A stretch of DNA of 64,000 bases from assembly GCF_024343735.1 (NCBI RefSeq), contig NZ_RJUE01000055.1:62001-126000 (forward strand), given 5' to 3'. The DNA comes from Lacihabitans sp. CCS-44. GTDB lineage: Bacteria; Bacteroidota; Bacteroidia; Cytophagales; Spirosomataceae. A program made the position numbers and the translations under genes. Positions 43,918-51,271 of the stretch are shown here, one piece after another (the first letter of the stretch is position 1; the number at the start of each line of letters is the position of its first letter). Below the pieces are notes generated by a model that saw nothing but the letters and a program-made list of their open reading frames with translations, did no database searches and was not told the DNA's origin.

Positions 43918-43928
43918 TTGGCTTTTTT

Positions 43929-43964
43929 AATTAGCAAATTTGGCAATTTGAAAATTTGCTAATT
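43929..43964. repeat. 13-bp perfect inverted repeat after atpD
   Basis: AATTAGCAAATTT (43929-43941) and AAATTTGCTAATT (43952-43964) with a 10-base loop. It starts 11 bases after the atpD stop and 17 bases before the four-helix-bundle pseudogene. It may cap the atpD message or belong to the inserted element. Confidence 0.8.
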
Positions 43965-43981
43965 ATGTTGCAAAAATTAGT

Positions 43982-44334
43982 ATGAATATTTTGGGTGAAA
44001 ATGTTGTTGTAACAAAATCATTTAAATTCGCACTAAAGATTGTTAGATATTGTGAAATATTAGAACAGAACAGAAAGTTTATAGTTTCAAATCAACTCTT
44101 GAAGTCGGGAACTAGATTGGTGCTAATATTCATGAAGCTCAAAATGCCGAAAGTAAGGCTGATTTTATTCATAAAATGAAGATTGCAGCCAAAGAAATTG
44201 ATGAAACGAAATATTGGCTAATGCTTTGTAAGGAGTCTGAAAACTATCCAAATGTTAATGAAGAGTTAGAGGATGTTTTGGAATTAGCTAGGATTGTAAA
44301 TAAAATCATTTCATCCAGCAAAAAAGTTAATTGA
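43982..44334 (+). pseudogene. Frameshifted four-helix-bundle (S23-type) protein gene
   Basis: The first frame runs from the ATG at 43982 and reads FKFALKIVRYCEILEQ..NQLLKSGT, then loses the family pattern. Shifting frame at about 44115 restores it: IGANIHEAQNAESKADFIHK, then MKIAAKEIDETKYWLMLCKE and a stop at 44332-44334. One base appears to be missing where the family has SGTSIGANI. The joined product would be about 117 residues, the normal length of the four-helix-bundle family first found in 23S rRNA intervening sequences. Flanking AATTTGC repeats mark it as an insertion. Confidence 0.85.
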
Positions 44335-44367
44335 TTAGGATATTTATAACTTGATAACGTTTATCTT

Positions 44368-44395
44368 AATTTGCGAATTATCAAATTTGCGAATT
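44368..44395 (+). repeat. Two direct repeats AATTTGCGAATT before atpC
   Basis: Exact copies of the 12-mer at 44368-44379 and 44384-44395, 16 bases apart. They echo the AATTTGCTAATT arm on the other side of the four-helix-bundle pseudogene. Confidence 0.75.
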
Positions 44396-44411
44396 TCCAA
44401 ATTGAATAATT

Positions 44412-44654
44412 ATGAATTTAGAAATAATAACTCCAGAAAAAAACGTTTTTAACGGCGAGGTAGATTCAGTTATCTTGCCTGGTAAAAACGGACAATTTCA
44501 AGTGCTTAAAGATCACGCTCCGATGGTGAGTACACTCAAGACTGGCGATTTGGTATATGAAATTGGAAACAAGAAAGAAACCATTTTGGTAGATGGTGGA
44601 GTTTTACAAGTGTTTAATAACAAGGTTTTGGTTTTGGCCGAAGCTGTAGTTTAA
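44412..44654 (+). CDS. atpC: F1 ATP synthase subunit epsilon (short form)
   Basis: 80 residues comprising only the N-terminal beta-sandwich (LEIITPEKNVFNGEVDSVILPG, QVLKDHAPMVSTLKTGDL, VDGGVLQVFNNKVLVLAEA). The C-terminal helical hairpin that inhibits hydrolysis in E. coli is absent, as is usual in Bacteroidota. It binds gamma and the c-ring. It is separated from atpD by an inserted pseudogene, so it may have lost part of its co-transcription; the terminator downstream is intact. Confidence 0.95.
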   Translation: MNLEIITPEKNVFNGEVDSVILPGKNGQFQVLKDHAPMVSTLKTGDLVYEIGNKKETILVDGGVLQVFNNKVLVLAEAVV

Positions 44655-44674
44655 GAATAGTATTACTTTTTTTG

Positions 44675-44712
44675 AAAAGGTTGGAGCTCAATAGAGTTTC
44701 AACCTTTTTGTG
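44675..44712 (+). terminator. Terminator after atpC
   Basis: AAAAGGTTG (44675-44683) pairs with CAACCTTTT (44700-44708), followed by TTGTGTTTTT. Confidence 0.8.
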
Positions 44713-44778
44713 TTTTTAGTGGAGTTTAATATTTAATAAATTTTTTTAAAAAATATCGCAATTAGCGTTTCGATACCT

Positions 44779-44786
44779 TATTTTTG
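44779..44786 (+). promoter_or_regulatory. -7 box of the DUF1080/PA14 gene
   Basis: TATTTTTG is a full match to TAnnTTTG, 21 bases before the ATG at 44808. No clear -33 TTG was seen. Confidence 0.5.
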
Positions 44787-44807
44787 TAACAAAAAAACCT
44801 TTCTTTT

Positions 44808-46607
44808 ATGAAAAAACTATTTCTACTTCTGGCTTTTTGCCAAAGTATGGTATTTGGGCAAACCCCCATTCCTTTAAATGATTTGTCGGCATTTGTTTCT
44901 AAATCTACCAATTGGAAGATTGTTGGAGATGTGAATGTGGATATTGATAAGAAAAATTCGGTAAGTTCTGTTGCTGGGAAGGGTATTTTACTTTGCGAAC
45001 ACGAACAAGGTAAATATGGCTTAGACTATGATCTTTTCAGCAAACTTGAGCATGGCGATTTAGACATAGAATTCGATTTCATGATGGCCAAAGGATCAAA
45101 TTCAGGTCTTTATCTACAAGGAAGGTATGAAATCCAGTTGAATGATAGTTGGGGTGCAAATGTGCCAAAATATTATGATTGTGGAGGTATTTATGAGCGT
45201 TGGAATGACAGTAAGCCTGAGGGGCAAAAGGGATACGAAGGCTATGCCCCGAGATTTAATGCCTACAAAGCTCCTGGTCTTTGGCAGAATATGAAAATCT
45301 CATTTCAAGCCCCGAGATTCGATGCATCAGGAAAGAAAATAGCCAATGCAAAGATTTTGTACATCAAGCTAAATGGTGTTTTGCTTCATGAAAACGTTGA
45401 GCTTTCTGGAGTGACTAGGGGAAGTATATCACAAGAAGAAACCAAAAGTGGGCCTTTGAGAATTCAGGGAGACCATGGCTCAGTGGCCTTTAAGAATATT
45501 GTTGTAAATCAGTATGATAAAACTGCTGGTAAAGTGTCAAATCTCTCTTATAAAGTCTATTACGGAAGCTATATGCACGATGCCGACTTGTCGAAATTGA
45601 AAATTGATGAGCAAGGAAAAACCGAAGATTTGACTTGGGAAGTAACTAAAAAACAAAACGATTATGTGTTTGTAATCAAAGGAACTTACACAGCTCCAGT
45701 AGCTGGGAAATATACTTTTTACACACAATTGGGAGGTAATAGTACACTGAAAATTGACAACAAAGAGATTTTGGGCAACAATTGGACGGTAGCTTCGCAA
45801 CAACGCCAAGCCAGTATTGATCTTACTGCGGGCGAGCACTCTTTCGAGATTTTTAATAATAAAAGAGATGGATGGTTAAAGCCAGCTCTTGGTTTTTGGT
45901 CAGAAGGGCCAGGATTTAGAAGTACTCCGCACCATGTGGTGGGTTCATTGATCGCTTCAAAACCTAGCGATCCGATTTTGGTGAATGCCAATACAAACAC
46001 AACTTTGAGGAGTTTTATGGACTTTAAGAAATCTTTGGTAGACAAGAACTTTAGAATTGTACATGCCATTTCGGTTGGTTCTCCTGAGGGTATGCATTAC
46101 ACATATGATTTGGACAAAGGTGCTATTGTACAAATATGGAAAGGTCAGTTTCTTGATGCCACACCGATGTGGGAAGATAGGGGAGACGGTTCCTCTAGGC
46201 CTTTAGGAAGCGTTACCATACTGAATCATGATTTAACTTTAGCTGGAGATGCTAATGCAGCTTGGCCAAAAGATACATCAGGAACTGGCTACAAGCCTTT
46301 GGGTTATACAATGGATGAAAACGACTTGCCGACTTTTAAATACAGAATATTGGGAACTGAAGTTCAAGACAAAATCAGGATTGTAGAAGGAAAACAATTT
46401 AATAGAGAAATCAGTCTTTCAAAGGCTGGAAACGTTGTAGCCAGAATTGCCGAAGGCTCAATAATAGAGAAAGTAGCTGAAGGTCTTTTTGCTGTAGATG
46501 GAAAATCTTATTTCATCAGAATAAGTAGCCCGGCTACTATCAGAAACGGTAATGAACTGGTAGCGAGTCCAGTTGATAATAAAATCATTTATTCAATCAT
46601 ATTCTAA
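44808..46607 (+). CDS. Secreted DUF1080 (3-keto-disaccharide hydrolase-like) and PA14 protein
   Basis: 599 residues with a signal peptide (LFLLLAFCQSMVFGQ). Residues ~25-250 form a DUF1080 concanavalin-like domain (DLDIEFDFMMAKGSNSGLYLQGRYEIQL, GPLRIQGDHGSVAFKNIVV). Residues ~260-385 form a PA14-like domain (VFVIKGTYTAPVAGKYTFYTQLGG, STLKIDNKEIL, LTAGEHSFEIFNN). The remaining ~200 residues continue as beta-rich sequence. DUF1080 is now linked to 3-keto-glycoside hydrolysis; PA14 usually binds carbohydrates. It is followed after 13 bases by the propeller-cytochrome gene, forming a likely periplasmic sugar-oxidation unit. Confidence 0.85.
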   Translation: MKKLFLLLAFCQSMVFGQTPIPLNDLSAFVSKSTNWKIVGDVNVDIDKKNSVSSVAGKGILLCEHEQGKYGLDYDLFSKLEHGDLDIEFDFMMAKGSNSGLYLQGRYEIQLNDSWGANVPKYYDCGGIYERWNDSKPEGQKGYEGYAPRFNAYKAPGLWQNMKISFQAPRFDASGKKIANAKILYIKLNGVLLHENVELSGVTRGSISQEETKSGPLRIQGDHGSVAFKNIVVNQYDKTAGKVSNLSYKVYYGSYMHDADLSKLKIDEQGKTEDLTWEVTKKQNDYVFVIKGTYTAPVAGKYTFYTQLGGNSTLKIDNKEILGNNWTVASQQRQASIDLTAGEHSFEIFNNKRDGWLKPALGFWSEGPGFRSTPHHVVGSLIASKPSDPILVNANTNTTLRSFMDFKKSLVDKNFRIVHAISVGSPEGMHYTYDLDKGAIVQIWKGQFLDATPMWEDRGDGSSRPLGSVTILNHDLTLAGDANAAWPKDTSGTGYKPLGYTMDENDLPTFKYRILGTEVQDKIRIVEGKQFNREISLSKAGNVVARIAEGSIIEKVAEGLFAVDGKSYFIRISSPATIRNGNELVASPVDNKIIYSIIF

Positions 46608-46620
46608 ATATTCGATAGAG

Positions 46621-48555
46621 ATGAAAGTTAAAATATTAGGCTTTTTATTAATGATGTCCTGTGTGGCTTGGGCACAAGAATCGCCAAAAGAAGAGGATTA
46701 TTACAAGATAGTAACCTTGCCGGTTCCAGAGGGAATTTTGCTCGAAGTAGGTGGGATAACCATGATGCCAAATGGCTCAATGGCTTTGGCTACCAGAAGA
46801 GGGGATATTTGGGTAGTAGAAAACCCAAGTTCAAGAAATCCTTATTTTAGGAAGTTTGCTTCAGGTTTGCACGAAGTGCTAGGATTGGTTTATAAAGATG
46901 GTTCGTTTTATTGTGCTCAAAGAGGAGAACTAACCAAATTGACCGATAAAAATGGCGACGGAAAAGCAGACAGCTACGAAACTATCCATGCTTGGGAAGT
47001 TTCTGGACATTATCACGAGTATTCTTTCGGGCCGAAAATTGCACCTGATGGTGGTTTTTTTGTAAGCGGTAATGTGGCTTTTGGAGACGAAGAATGGTGG
47101 AGAGGTGAGGCCAGAGCCAAAACCAGAGGTTCTGTATTTAAAATTTACGAAGATGGAAGATACGAACCATGGGCGGCAGGCATGCGTTCGCCAGCGGGCT
47201 TGGGCATGATAGATGGTGAACTTTTTTATTCTGATAACCAAGGCGACTGGATGGGTTCTGGTGGTATTTGGCATGTAAGAAAAGGCGTTTTCGTGGGTCA
47301 TCCCGCGAGTTTGCAATGGGCAGCATCACAAAATTCTCCAGTAAAACTAACTGAAGAGCAGTTTTTTGCTGAAAGAGACAATAGGAAAGTTAGAGGTGCC
47401 AATGGTTATTATATCAAGCCAGAGAATGTAGTAGAAGAGAAGTTTAAGATGCTTTACGAATTGAAAGAAAAATATCCGATGGTGCAGACGCCAGTAGTTT
47501 GGCTGCCTCATGGTATCTTGGGTATTTCTAACTCCGAAATCATTAGAGACGAAACCAATGGGGATTTTGGGCCTTTTGCTGGTCAAGTTTTTATTGGTGA
47601 CCAAGGTCAGTCTAAAATCATGAGGGTTTTTATGGAAAAAGTAAACGGCGAATTTCAAGGAGCAGCTTGGGATTTCCGTGGTGGTTTTCAGTCAGGTGTA
47701 ATGCGTATGACTTTCTCACCAGATGGTTCTATGTTTGTGGGCGAAACCAACCGTGGTTGGGGAAGTGCTGGTGATGCCAACCAAGGTTTGCAAAGATTGG
47801 TTTGGAACGGCAAAGTGCCATTCGAAATGTTGACTTGCAAGGCCATGCCTGATGGTTTCGAGATCAACTTTACGATGCCAGTGGATAGAAAGTCAGCAGA
47901 AGACTTGGCTTCAATAGCAGCAAGCAGCTTTTTGTACAAACATCATCCAGTTTATGGTTCACCGCCGGTAAACAAACAAGATTTGAAAATCAAAGGAGTG
48001 AAATTGAGCGAAGATGGCAAAACGCTAAGAGTCGTTTTGGATGGATTGAGACCTTACTATATTCATGAGCTAAATCTCGAAGGTATTCGTTCGGCTGCCA
48101 ATTCTTGGTCGTTGGTGCATCCTACGGTTTACTATACATTAAACGCCATTCCTGCTGGAAATAAAATTGCCGCTTCTGAATTAAAAACTTTTAATTCTGG
48201 AAAAACAAAGGCAACAACACCTTCAAAACCTGCAAAAGAGTTAGTTTCCCCAGATGGAAAAGGTAAGCCTACAGCTACTACAACAGCGAAGCCAGCGGCA
48301 GTAACATTTGCAACAGTGAAGCCATTGCTTCAAAAACACACTTGTTTGGCTTGCCACTCTGAAGATAAGAAAGTAGTTGGGCCAGCGTTTAAAGAAATAG
48401 CAAAACGTAAATATACCAACGAGAAAATCGTACAATTGATATATAATCCAAAGCCAGAAAACTGGCCAGATTTTGCCACACCAATGGCTCCAATGCCGCA
48501 GGTGCCTAAGAAAGATGCACTAACGATAGCGAGTTATATCAACTCATTGAAATAA
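46621..48555 (+). CDS. Periplasmic beta-propeller dehydrogenase-like protein with cytochrome c domain
   Basis: 644 residues from the ATG at 46621, chosen for its signal peptide (ILGFLLMMSCVAWAQ). A six-bladed propeller of the soluble glucose/sorbosone dehydrogenase type occupies residues ~30-400 (LATRRGDIWVVENPS, FVSGNVAFGDEEWWRG, FIGDQGQSKIMRV). A linker (PSKPAKELVSPDGKGKPT) leads to a class I cytochrome c domain with haem site CLACH and axial Met in MAPMPQVP. It probably oxidises a sugar and passes electrons to the haem. It is cotranscribed with the DUF1080/PA14 gene and ends at a strong terminator. Confidence 0.88.
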   Translation: MKVKILGFLLMMSCVAWAQESPKEEDYYKIVTLPVPEGILLEVGGITMMPNGSMALATRRGDIWVVENPSSRNPYFRKFASGLHEVLGLVYKDGSFYCAQRGELTKLTDKNGDGKADSYETIHAWEVSGHYHEYSFGPKIAPDGGFFVSGNVAFGDEEWWRGEARAKTRGSVFKIYEDGRYEPWAAGMRSPAGLGMIDGELFYSDNQGDWMGSGGIWHVRKGVFVGHPASLQWAASQNSPVKLTEEQFFAERDNRKVRGANGYYIKPENVVEEKFKMLYELKEKYPMVQTPVVWLPHGILGISNSEIIRDETNGDFGPFAGQVFIGDQGQSKIMRVFMEKVNGEFQGAAWDFRGGFQSGVMRMTFSPDGSMFVGETNRGWGSAGDANQGLQRLVWNGKVPFEMLTCKAMPDGFEINFTMPVDRKSAEDLASIAASSFLYKHHPVYGSPPVNKQDLKIKGVKLSEDGKTLRVVLDGLRPYYIHELNLEGIRSAANSWSLVHPTVYYTLNAIPAGNKIAASELKTFNSGKTKATTPSKPAKELVSPDGKGKPTATTTAKPAAVTFATVKPLLQKHTCLACHSEDKKVVGPAFKEIAKRKYTNEKIVQLIYNPKPENWPDFATPMAPMPQVPKKDALTIASYINSLK

Positions 48556-48558
48556 CAA

Positions 48559-48589
48559 AAAAAGGCTGGAGCGAAGCTCCAGCCTTTTT
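48559..48589. terminator. Strong bidirectional terminator
   Basis: AAAAAGGCTGGAGC (48559-48572) pairs perfectly with GCTCCAGCCTTTTT (48576-48589) around a 3-base loop GAA. Confidence 0.92.
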
Positions 48590-48606
48590 CATTATAACCC
48601 AAATGC

Positions 48607-48960
48607 TTACTTCAAAGCAGTTTTAAACGGCTCAAAAGTTTTCAATTTTGCTAAGTCTGACTCACTTACTTTGAACGAGAAAAGGTCGTTTGAAGGACAA
48701 GTACAAGCAGTACAATATATTTTGTCATCCTGTGTGTTCTTGAATTCTTTCAGTTCGGTTACCCCTTTATCTTTCAAGAAAAGTTTGAATCGTTCTTGTC
48801 TTGACAGATTCCCTTTGTCAGTATAAGCGGCCTCATCCCATGGCTCTGAGCATTGAGTAGGCTTGTAGCTTACTGAGAAATTCTCTCCTACAACTACCTC
48901 AGTTTGTTCGCAAGATGTGAAGGTGAAAGCCATGATGGCCAATAATGTTAGCATTTTCAT
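48607..48960 (-). CDS. Small lipoprotein with a Cys-Thr-Ala-Cys cluster
   Basis: 117 residues. A lipoprotein signal (LLAIMAFTFTSC) gives Cys at about residue 17 as the lipid anchor. The mature part has CSEPWDEAAY and the cluster YCTACTCPS, together four further cysteines. The pattern CTACTC could bind a metal or form disulfides. It lies opposite the propeller-cytochrome gene and shares its terminator. The family is unknown to me; homologues may exist in Cytophagales as hypothetical proteins. Confidence 0.75.
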   Translation of the reverse strand: MKMLTLLAIMAFTFTSCEQTEVVVGENFSVSYKPTQCSEPWDEAAYTDKGNLSRQERFKLFLKDKGVTELKEFKNTQDDKIYCTACTCPSNDLFSFKVSESDLAKLKTFEPFKTALK

Positions 48961-49102
48961 TTGTAATGTTGTTTTTTCTTATTGACCCGGAAACACGCTT
49001 GAGCGTTGGAATTTTATTTAAATAAATCTATGAGAAATTTCCGACATTGAATATTAAATACTTGATTTATAGTATTTTAATATGCTTGTATTTTTTGAAT
49101 TT

Positions 49103-50014
49103 TTAATCCAAAAATTGCTTCACATAATTCCTCGCTGTTCTGATAGCAGCATGCACATCTTCTTCGCTGCCTTCATAGGCTTTGTCTTCTACTTCTAACA
49201 CCACTGGGCCACGGTAACGAATGTCTGTCAATGCCGCAAAGAAAGCTCTCCAATTTACATCACCCAATCCAGGGAGTTTTGGAGAATGATATTCTAGCGG
49301 ATTGGCTAAAATGCCTACTCTGTCAAGTTTGTCTTTGTAGACTTTTACATCTTTGATATGTACATGATGCAGGCGGTCTTTGTATTGATAAATCGGCTTG
49401 ATTTCGTCCATCATCTGGAAAACCATGTGCGACGGGTCATAGTTTAGTCCGAATAGGGGAGTAGGAAAAGTTTCGAACATTCTATCCCAAACTGCGGGGG
49501 AAATCGCTAAGTTTTTACCTCCTGGCCATTCGTCATTTGTAAAGAACATTGGGCAGTTCTCTATACCAATCTTTATGCCTTCTTTTTCGGCAGTTTCGAT
49601 GATGGGCTTCCAAAGCTTTTTGAACAGTTCGAGGTTATCTTGCATATTCAATGCCTGATTTCTACCTATAAATGTGTTCATTACAGGTACGCCTAGCTGA
49701 TTACAAGATCCGATTATTTTCTTAATGTGTTCGATGTAGAACTCCGATTTCTTGGTATCTGCGTCAAGTGGATTTGGGTAATAGCCTAAGCCAGATATAC
49801 TTATGTTTTTTTGCTTCAAATAGCTATTTATGTGGTTGATATCCATGTTTTCCACATCAATGTGTGTTACCCCTGCATATCTACGTGCGTCTGCTGAATC
49901 ACCTGGCCAGCACATCATTTCCACACATTTGAAATCATTATTTGCCGCAAAATCGACAACTTTTTCAAAGCTATAATCTGCTAATATGGCAGATACAAAT
50001 CCTAGTTTTAGCAT
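49103..50014 (-). CDS. Sugar phosphate isomerase/epimerase-like TIM-barrel protein
   Basis: 303 residues of the AP-endonuclease-2/xylose-isomerase-like family. Metal-ligand regions are visible: GIKIGIENCPMFF, NYDPSHMVFQMM, LHHVHIKDVKVY and VVLEVEDKAYEGS. The Glu, Asp-x-x-His, His-x-Lys-Asp and final Glu match the usual metal site. It has no signal peptide, so it is cytoplasmic. Members act on inositol, sugar or keto-sugar intermediates, and the nearby DUF1080 and propeller genes make a keto-sugar pathway plausible, although the strand differs. Confidence 0.88.
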   Translation of the reverse strand: MLKLGFVSAILADYSFEKVVDFAANNDFKCVEMMCWPGDSADARRYAGVTHIDVENMDINHINSYLKQKNISISGLGYYPNPLDADTKKSEFYIEHIKKIIGSCNQLGVPVMNTFIGRNQALNMQDNLELFKKLWKPIIETAEKEGIKIGIENCPMFFTNDEWPGGKNLAISPAVWDRMFETFPTPLFGLNYDPSHMVFQMMDEIKPIYQYKDRLHHVHIKDVKVYKDKLDRVGILANPLEYHSPKLPGLGDVNWRAFFAALTDIRYRGPVVLEVEDKAYEGSEEDVHAAIRTARNYVKQFLD

Positions 50015-50046
50015 ATTTAAAGTATCTTATAAATTGAAATTTAAAA

Positions 50047-51030
50047 TTACGCCACCAAAAGCTCCAAACACCTTAATGCGTTTCCACTTTCGAGAGATTC
50101 TTTGGCTTGGGCTATTCCTTCCTCTATTTTGATGTCTCGGGCTACACTCAACGCTATAGCCGCATTGATAATTACGGTGTCGGTTTGGGCTTTGGTTCCC
50201 TGGTTTTTCAGAATATCTGTCATTATTTTTCCAGATTCTTCTAAAGTGTTTCCACCTGAAAGTTCTTGAGCGTTAATATTTGCAAAGCCAAAATTATTCG
50301 GTTCCAGAACTTTGTCTGACTGGTTATTTGCAAGCCTAAAATCACCCGTTAAAGAAACCTCGTCATAACCATCTAAAGCATGTAAAACACCAAATTTTGT
50401 TCCTGTCGTAAGAAATAGGTCTTTATATAATTCAAACGTCTTTTGATCAAAAACTCCACTCAGTTGCTTCTGCACTTTGGCAGGATTCATTAGCGGGCCT
50501 AAGATATTAAAGAAAGTTTTTATGCCTAGTTCTTTTCTAATCGGCCCTACAAATCGCATAGCCGGATGAAATAGGGGTGCATGTAAATAGCAAATGCCGG
50601 CTTTTTCTAATTTAGATCTCAGAAAATCTGCGTCATTAGTGAATTGTACACCCAAATGCTCCAAAACGGTACTGCTTCCTACTGGCGAACTTACGCCATG
50701 ATTACCATGTTTAGCTACATTTTGACCTGCTCCAGCTACTACAAATGCTGAGGTTGTGGAGATATTGAAAGTATCTTTTCCGTCTCCCCCAGTGCCGCAC
50801 ACATCCATGGCATCAAATTCGGTCAAATCTATGCCAATGGCAAGTTCGAGCATTCCTTCACGAAATCCTTTCAATTCATCTACCGTGATACCTTTTTGCT
50901 GAATTGCCATCAAAAAAGCTGCTATTTGAGCTGGATTTATTTCGCCAGAACCAATTTTTAGGATGGCTTGGCGAGATTCTTCGAGGCTAAGATCGGTGGA
51001 AGAAATAAGATTTTTGAGGAGGTTTTTCAT
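50047..51030 (-). CDS. trpD: Anthranilate phosphoribosyltransferase
   Basis: 327 residues. The PRPP-binding glycine loop DVCGTGGDGKDTFNIST, the KHGNHGVSSPVGSST stretch and the RFVGPIRKELGIKTFFNILGPLMNPA region are diagnostic. It transfers phosphoribose from PRPP to anthranilate in tryptophan synthesis. No other trp gene is adjacent, so trpD stands apart from the usual operon in this window. The isomerase-like gene follows 32 bases downstream on the same strand. Confidence 0.95.
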   Translation of the reverse strand: MKNLLKNLISSTDLSLEESRQAILKIGSGEINPAQIAAFLMAIQQKGITVDELKGFREGMLELAIGIDLTEFDAMDVCGTGGDGKDTFNISTTSAFVVAGAGQNVAKHGNHGVSSPVGSSTVLEHLGVQFTNDADFLRSKLEKAGICYLHAPLFHPAMRFVGPIRKELGIKTFFNILGPLMNPAKVQKQLSGVFDQKTFELYKDLFLTTGTKFGVLHALDGYDEVSLTGDFRLANNQSDKVLEPNNFGFANINAQELSGGNTLEESGKIMTDILKNQGTKAQTDTVIINAAIALSVARDIKIEEGIAQAKESLESGNALRCLELLVA

Positions 51031-51108
51031 TAAAACATTTTTTGAAACTTAAAATAAGTATACGAAATAGGATTAATCAAGTCATTCAAACATTATTTGC
51101 CCAAAAAC

Positions 51109-51135
51109 AAAAAAAGAGTGCCTCCACGGCACTCT
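51109..51135 (-). terminator. Terminator of the 30-residue frame
   Basis: AGAGTGCC (51115-51122) and GGCACTCT (51128-51135) form an 8-bp stem with a 5-base loop. On the minus strand it is followed by a run of seven T. The only minus-strand frame just upstream is the 30-residue one at 51159-51251. Confidence 0.75.
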
Positions 51136-51158
51136 CTCAAACGGTTTATTTGACAAAT

Positions 51159-51251
51159 TTAGCGAAAATACATTTTCTGGGTAAAACCTTGAATGCCCTG
51201 AATGTCAACATTGCTTGTTTTCTTTTGATTTGATTTCAATTTCTGTGCCAT
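51159..51251 (-). CDS. Possible 30-residue basic small protein
   Basis: An ATG ending at 51251 opens a 31-codon frame whose stop lies 24 bases before a well-formed terminator on the same strand. The product is basic and begins MAQKLKSNQKKTSN, ending QKMYFR. No promoter match was found and the frame could be chance; the terminator without another gene is what supports it. Confidence 0.4.
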   Translation of the reverse strand: MAQKLKSNQKKTSNVDIQGIQGFTQKMYFR

Positions 51252-51257
51252 AATTTC

Positions 51258-51265
51258 TAAATTTG
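51258..51265 (+). promoter_or_regulatory. -7 box of recJ
   Basis: TAAATTTG is a full match to TAnnTTTG, ending six bases before the recJ ATG at 51272. Transcription would start at or next to the ATG, so the message may be leaderless. No TTG at normal spacing. Confidence 0.45.
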
Positions 51266-51271
51266 TTGATT

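Noticed and set aside
43982-44179. 65-codon frame after atpD as an intact gene
   Set aside because: It is only the first half of a four-helix-bundle protein; the family pattern continues in another frame to 44334, so it is a pseudogene.
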